The position numbers and the translations under genes are program-made. DNA of 9,093 nucleotides from assembly GCA_030607635.1 (NCBI GenBank), contig JAUWJP010000049.1, positions 1-9,093 of the forward strand. The letters run 5' to 3'. Under the pieces are notes generated by a model. That model saw only the letters and a program-made list of their open reading frames with translations. It ran no database searches and had not been told where the DNA came from. The DNA is from Candidatus Aminicenantota bacterium (GTDB taxonomy: Bacteria > Acidobacteriota > Aminicenantia > Aminicenantales > Aminicenantaceae). Of the stretch, positions 5,689 to 9,093 are shown one piece after another. Position 1 is the first letter of the stretch. Every line of letters starts with the position of its first letter.

Positions 5689-6726
5689 ATGAATAATAGG
5701 GAAACCGTATTTATTGATGGCACCACAGGCGAAGGGGGCGGTCAAGTACTGCGAACGAGCTTGGCCTTGTCTTGCATAACTAAAAGAAGTTTTCATATTG
5801 AGAACATTCGTGCTGCTCGCCCCAATCCAGGTCTATCAAAACAGCTTTTAAGTTGTATTCAGGCTGTATGCAAAATCTGCAACAGAGAATCCAAGGGAGC
5901 TACCCCAGGCTCAAAAATATTGGATTTTCAACCAGGAGCTGTGCAGAGTGACGATTTTTATTTTCATATAGGTTCAGCCGGCTCTACAACTTTGGTAATC
6001 CAAACTCTCCTGCCTGCTTTATTTTTAGCCGACAAACCTTCCACAGTTACCATTACAGGTGGAACTCATAATCCCTTGGCCCCACCGTCTGATTTCCTTT
6101 GCGAGAGCTTTTTGCCTGCCATAGCAACTGGTGGTTTCTACTGCAATTGCAAACTGATAAAGCATGGCTTCTTTCCCGCTGGAGGCGGGAAAATATCAAT
6201 CAATATTCAGCCTTGGAAGAAAAAGCCAGGCCGGAGAATTGACCTTTGTGAGCCAGGCGATCAGTTTCAAATTAACGCAAGGATTTACACGGCTAAACTC
6301 CCTGCCCGCATCGCCCAGCTCCAGCGGAAACTATTGCTCCAAAGCAAACTCAATATCCGGAGTATACAACACATTAAGGTGGAAGATTCTGATGGGCCCG
6401 GAAATTGTGTGATGATTAGGATTAGCAGTAGTAGCCGAACTACGGTATTTACTGCATTTGGAATGCGAGGTAAACCATCCCAGAAAGTAATCAATGAGGT
6501 TGTAAATTTGGCGCAAGATTTCTTGACCAGTGGCGCTTCTATCGATCGTTTCTTAGCTGACCAACTTTTAATCTATATGGCAATCTCAAAGTCCGGCTGT
6601 TATATAACTAACGAAATTTCAAGCCATCTTCTAACAAATATGGAGACAATAAAGAAATTTCTGTCAGTTAATTTCCGCGTGGCTCTAAAGAAAGGAGTGT
6701 ATAGAATTTCATGCTTCCCTGCTTGA
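5689..6726 (+). CDS. rtcA: RNA 3'-terminal phosphate cyclase
   Basis: The enzyme converts an RNA 3'-phosphate to a 2',3'-cyclic phosphate using ATP, through a covalent histidine-AMP intermediate, and serves RNA repair or processing. The 345-residue length fits the family. Visible motifs, in order: FIDGTTGEGGGQVLRTSLAL (9-28), IRAARPNPGL (40-49), HIGSAGSTTLVIQTLLPA (93-110), GGTHNPLAPPSDF (124-136) and the family signature KHGFFPAGGG (158-167). The DGPGN loop (235-239), FLADQLLIYMA (288-298) and SSHLLTN (311-317) follow; H313 is the expected adenylated histidine. The ATG at 5689 is preferred over an in-frame TTG at 5683 because AGAGA (5678-5682) lies 6 bp upstream of it. It follows the deacylase gene by 246 bp, so it may have its own promoter. 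No rtcB or rtcR is present nearby. Confidence 0.94.
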   Translation: MNNRETVFIDGTTGEGGGQVLRTSLALSCITKRSFHIENIRAARPNPGLSKQLLSCIQAVCKICNRESKGATPGSKILDFQPGAVQSDDFYFHIGSAGSTTLVIQTLLPALFLADKPSTVTITGGTHNPLAPPSDFLCESFLPAIATGGFYCNCKLIKHGFFPAGGGKISINIQPWKKKPGRRIDLCEPGDQFQINARIYTAKLPARIAQLQRKLLLQSKLNIRSIQHIKVEDSDGPGNCVMIRISSSSRTTVFTAFGMRGKPSQKVINEVVNLAQDFLTSGASIDRFLADQLLIYMAISKSGCYITNEISSHLLTNMETIKKFLSVNFRVALKKGVYRISCFPA

Positions 6727-7000
6727 GACCAGCTAAATATTGGTATGCTAGGTTTTCTTATCAGATTACAATTTAAATGATTACTATAATTCCTAATATA
6801 GCTGATGAACCTAAGAGCGCTGGACAAATCAAGTCTATTTGCCGTCAAATAAATTTGGACAACTTAAAAGGGAATTACCAATCATGTATTTAAATGTATT
6901 ATGAATAAATATGAGAAAATATGAAAAAATATTAAATGTAATATAATCCCCTTCTTTGAAATCCTTTCTAATTAATTCTGTTTCTTATCGTTGCCTGTAC

Positions 7001-7756
7001 TTATGTTTTTTCCTTTTTGTACATAAAAGCTTTCAGCAAGTCAATTGGGAGAGGGAAGATGATGGTCGAATTTTGTTCGGTGGCAATTTCAGCGAGAGTG
7101 CCCAAAAACCTAAGCTGAAGTGCCTGAGGATTTGTTGAGATGATATCTGCAGCTTTGGTTAACTTATCTGCAGCTTGATATTCACCTTCGGCATGTATAA
7201 CCTTGGCTCTTCTTTCTCTTTCCGCTTCGGCTTGTTTGGCTATGGCTCTTTGCATATTTTCAGGAAGATCCACATGTTTCATTTCTACCAGGGTAACCTT
7301 GATTCCCCAGGGGTCTGTGCGCCTATCGATGATTTCTTGGAGTCGAAGGTTGAGTTTCTCTCTCTCTGAGAGAAGATCATCGAGTTCAACCTCACCCAGT
7401 GTACTCCGCAATGTTGTCTGTGCAAGTTGTGAAGTGGCAGAAAGAAAATCTTGGACTTCGAGGACGGCTTTTTGGGGTTCCATGACACGAAAATACACAA
7501 CAGCGTTGACTTTAACTGAAACATTATCTTTGGTGATGACATCTTGAGGAGGAATATCCATGACAACGATCCGAAGACTCACTCTAACCATACGGTCAAT
7601 TGGGGGAAAAACAAAGATAAGCCCCGGTCCCTTGGGTTTAGAAAATACACGGCCGAGTCGAAAGATTACTCCTCTTTCATATTCTCTCAGGATCTTAATC
7701 GCGCTCAATAGATAGAGAACGATGAGTGCTATGATGACAACAGGAAAAGTTAACAT
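7001..7756 (-). CDS. Slipin/stomatin-type SPFH (band 7) membrane protein
   Basis: The 251-residue product has one N-terminal membrane segment (about residues 3-19). An SPFH domain follows (about 22-185), with family features YERGVIFRLGR, PKGPGLIFVFPPID, RIVVMDIPPQDVITKDNV, VVYFRVMEP, LRSTLGEVELDDLLSERE, DPWGIKV and VEMKHVDLPENMQRAIAKQA. After that comes a charged helix (AEAERERRAKVIHAEGE) and a C-terminal oligomerisation region ending TIIFPLPIDL. Slipins form ring-like membrane scaffolds that organise or protect membrane proteins. The start has a near-ideal AGGAGG (7762-7767) 5 bp upstream. Many bacterial slipins sit beside an NfeD partner; none is found here. It is convergent with rtcA across about 275 bp of AT-rich DNA with no gene. 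Confidence 0.94.
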   Translation of the reverse strand: MLTFPVVIIALIVLYLLSAIKILREYERGVIFRLGRVFSKPKGPGLIFVFPPIDRMVRVSLRIVVMDIPPQDVITKDNVSVKVNAVVYFRVMEPQKAVLEVQDFLSATSQLAQTTLRSTLGEVELDDLLSEREKLNLRLQEIIDRRTDPWGIKVTLVEMKHVDLPENMQRAIAKQAEAERERRAKVIHAEGEYQAADKLTKAADIISTNPQALQLRFLGTLAEIATEQNSTIIFPLPIDLLKAFMYKKEKT

Positions 7757-7804
7757 GTTTACCTCCTAATATTAAGGGTTAGGTTTTCTATTGAGCCACA
7801 TAAT

Positions 7805-7844
7805 CCAATATTCCCCATATCAACTTTACAAAAGAGAATATTGG
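7805..7844. promoter_or_regulatory. Perfect 9-bp inverted repeat upstream of the slipin gene
   Basis: CCAATATTC (7805-7813) and GAATATTGG (7836-7844) are exact reverse complements separated by 22 bp, giving centre-to-centre spacing of 31 bp (about three helical turns). They lie 50-90 bp upstream of the slipin start, where a regulator would act. It could be a paired operator, or a hairpin in a 5' leader. I see no clear sigma54-type promoter beside it. Confidence 0.45.
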
Positions 7845-8067
7845 GCATCATATTGATCTACGATCCAAATCTTAACGCTTTTTTTTGCATAGCACAACAT
7901 TTTTTTCAGCCTATCTTGAATCAAAATAACACTATTTTATTTGACCTCAACAGTCTTCTTCCTCAAATCCGAGAATTAGAGATATCTGTCTTTTTACGCT
8001 TGTTTGCGTTTAGTTTGTCCTGGTTACGGGAATTTACTTAGTTCAAAGGCGTTAGAGGCATAAAGAG

Positions 8068-8092
8068 TGCCGAGGACAGGACTCGAACCTGC
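8068..8092 (-). pseudogene. tRNA-like 3' remnant: T arm plus acceptor strand
   Basis: On the minus strand the sequence reads GCAGG-TTCGAGT-CCTGT (T arm with canonical loop and a terminal G-T pair), then acceptor strand CCTCGGC and discriminator A, followed by CTC rather than CCA. A matching 5' acceptor strand (GCCGAGG) is not found upstream on that strand within about 90 bases. The upstream bases (GCGGATTGCTACTGACCTCT) do not fold into a good anticodon arm, so the identity is unclear. It is a 3' tRNA remnant or a degraded tRNA gene. Confidence 0.5.
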
Positions 8093-8280
8093 AATTTAGA
8101 GGTCAGTAGCAATCCGCTTTGCTCAACATTAATTCTCTAATGTGTTTTTATGCTCAAGAGATACAGATATATTATTACTGATTTCCAAGTTTCTTACTGT
8201 CTCTTTGATTGCGGTGGCGATAAAATTGTTCCGAATTTACTTGACGGCAAGCAATTGCGAGCCTCTACGATTGACTTGTT

Positions 8281-8778
8281 TCAAATGTACAATACTATCG
8301 CAGCAATGATTAAGGACAGAGGAATCAATAGAATTGCTGCCTTCGCATGTCCCTTATAGTGGTGTGAAAAATCTTTGTAGTCTCTCACCTCAGTTCCAGG
8401 AATAATGACAAATCTTGGTGTGATTTTACTGATAATGAGCCAATCAAGTATTACCAAGTCACCGACAGTAGCGAAGGAAAAGAGCACGTAAATATTGAGA
8501 AAAGCCTTAAAAAAGGAAATCTCGTCCCCAAGATTGGATTTCAGCATATAAGTTGAAACAACAGGAAAACCCAATACAAAGATGAACCAAGGTAATCCTA
8601 CAATCCCCGCTAACGCTTTTTCCTTCTTCGTCTGGGGCGGGACTTTCTGTTTAACGACTTCAGGATAATCTCTATAGCCCCAAACACGCGGGCTCATGGT
8701 AATCATCAGAATAAAGAGGTAGCCGTTGACTATGACTGTGAAAAACAAACCATGTTTAATGATATGATTCAAAAGCAT
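8281..8778 (-). CDS. Four-helix integral membrane protein, family not recognised
   Basis: The 165-residue product has four predicted membrane helices at about residues 9-29, 56-79, 95-118 and 146-165. A conserved-looking cytoplasmic or periplasmic segment, SPRVWGYRDYPEVVKQKVPP (29-48), lies between helices 1 and 2, and a polar loop, PGTEVRDYKDFSHHYKGHAK (127-146), between helices 3 and 4. The two H-Y and D-x-x-H-H clusters could bind a ligand or metal, but no known motif is complete. There is no cleavable signal peptide. GAAGGT lies a few bases upstream of the ATG, a reasonable ribosome binding site. The gene begins 54 bp after the bactofilin stop on the same strand, suggesting one operon. 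I do not recognise the family and assign no function. Confidence 0.78.
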   Translation of the reverse strand: MLLNHIIKHGLFFTVIVNGYLFILMITMSPRVWGYRDYPEVVKQKVPPQTKKEKALAGIVGLPWFIFVLGFPVVSTYMLKSNLGDEISFFKAFLNIYVLFSFATVGDLVILDWLIISKITPRFVIIPGTEVRDYKDFSHHYKGHAKAAILLIPLSLIIAAIVLYI

Positions 8779-8832
8779 GAAATACCTTCTTTTCTCGCGT
8801 AATTGGTGTTTTTGGATTATTGTCTTTGGCTT

Positions 8833-9093
8833 CTATCCTCCAGAGCTGTTTGGCTTTGCCTCGCCATTTTTCCTCGACTTTGAATAAAGTGATTTACCCT
8901 GATTATCTTGCTGGTCTTCACTATTTATTTTTTCCACAAAGATGACTGGTTTGTCTTTTTTCTCTGACATCTTGATTTCCCCGTGAAAGATGCTACCTTC
9001 AGCTATCGCGATTTTATCTGTATTGATATTACCAATCATCCGACATTCGGGCCTTAGCTCGACAAGTTCCGCTGACTCGACATTCCCATTTAA
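8833..9093 (-). CDS. Bactofilin, C-terminal part (5' end outside the window)
   Basis: The open reading frame continues past the right edge of the window, so only the last 86 residues are visible. They include the end of a bactofilin beta-helix: GNVESAELVELRPECRMIGN, INTDKIAIAEGSIFHGEIKM. Rungs of the form 'G-x-V-x-x-A-x-x-V-x-L-x-P' and 'I-x-x-G-S-x-F-x-G' are typical of this family. Bactofilins polymerise without nucleotide into filaments on the inner membrane and help shape cells or place proteins. The remaining 45 residues are polar and charged, rich in K, E, S and Q, and probably disordered. An internal ATG at 9037-9039 would give only a truncated product and is not the real start. It is likely co-transcribed with the membrane protein downstream. 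Confidence 0.82.
   Translation of the reverse strand, partial: LNGNVESAELVELRPECRMIGNINTDKIAIAEGSIFHGEIKMSEKKDKPVIFVEKINSEDQQDNQGKSLYSKSRKNGEAKPNSSGG

Larger units (their letters stand above)
7757..8280. other. Intergenic region between slipin and membrane-protein genes
   Basis: This roughly 520-bp stretch holds the slipin leader with its inverted repeat and a minus-strand tRNA-like remnant, and otherwise no gene I can support. Two plus-strand frames (7841-8041 and 8150-8359) lack ribosome binding sites and recognisable motifs. The second also runs into the opposite-strand membrane-protein gene. Confidence 0.5.

Noticed and set aside
6895..6945. Repeated ATATGA(G/A)AAA in the AT-rich gap between rtcA and the slipin gene
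   Set aside because: It looks like low-complexity AT-rich sequence. No CRISPR-like spacing or terminator hairpin was found.
7841..8041. Plus-strand 66-codon frame upstream of the slipin gene
   Set aside because: The start lies inside an arm of the inverted repeat, with no ribosome binding site and no motif.
8068..8120. Pyrrolysine-type tRNA suggested by a CTCTAAA loop-like string on the minus strand
   Set aside because: No anticodon stem flanks the string and the 5' acceptor is absent, so the resemblance is only a short string match.
8150..8359. Plus-strand 69-codon frame
   Set aside because: It overlaps the C-terminal coding part of the opposite-strand membrane protein by about 80 bp and has no ribosome binding site.
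9..9093. CRISPR array, rRNA gene or complete insertion sequence
   Set aside because: I saw no regularly spaced repeats, no rRNA-like conserved blocks, and no transposase or terminal inverted repeats in the window.

Overview
This bacterial window has two parts: the right-hand end of an integrated phage-like element (about 1-4217), and then what looks like ordinary chromosome (about 4411-9093). The host genes (a YbaK-type deacylase, an RtcA RNA cyclase, a slipin and a bactofilin) suggest a Gram-negative bacterium. The AT-leaning composition, the style of the integrase and the tRNA-linked attachment site would fit Desulfobacterota or a relative, but no marker here proves the taxon.

Element (1-4217). 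A plus-strand run encodes a small uncharacterised protein, a PC4-like single-stranded-nucleic-acid-binding protein, a complete large terminase subunit (ATPase plus nuclease), a 37-residue peptide and a coiled-coil protein. Next is a divergent switch. A 56-residue excisionase-type winged-helix protein reads leftward (2454-2624). A 43-residue peptide and a complete tyrosine integrase, overlapping by ATGA, read rightward (2720-3975). The roughly 95 bp between them holds a good sigma70-like promoter with a near-palindrome on its -35 box. Downstream of int is a cluster of AGGTAT boxes spaced 10 and 20 bp, then GTCACAA direct repeats, then the 3' part of a tRNA with a CAT anticodon. This is the expected arrangement of an attachment-site end. 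No portal, capsid or tail gene is visible.

Junction (4143-4410). About 190 bp after the first tRNA fragment is a second one, the 3' three-quarters of a tRNA-Arg(ACG). It is preceded by a diverged copy of the same GTCA-AATTTG repeat, so the junction looks like two stacked integration ends. About 570 bp without a recognisable gene follow.

Host side (4981-9093). A YbaK/EbsC-like deacylase and an RNA 3'-terminal phosphate cyclase (rtcA) read rightward. Convergent to rtcA, a slipin/stomatin-type SPFH protein reads leftward. A four-helix membrane protein and the C-terminal part of a bactofilin also read leftward, in a likely operon. A third tRNA-like remnant (T arm plus acceptor strand) lies on the minus strand in the slipin/membrane-protein gap. 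RtcA, the deacylase and possibly the slipin all concern RNA ends or RNA-linked stress, but no RtcB ligase, RtcR regulator or NfeD partner is in the window. The points most worth a second look are the stacked tRNA fragments with repeated flanks, the compact int/xis control region with its hidden small genes, and the RtcA/slipin pairing.
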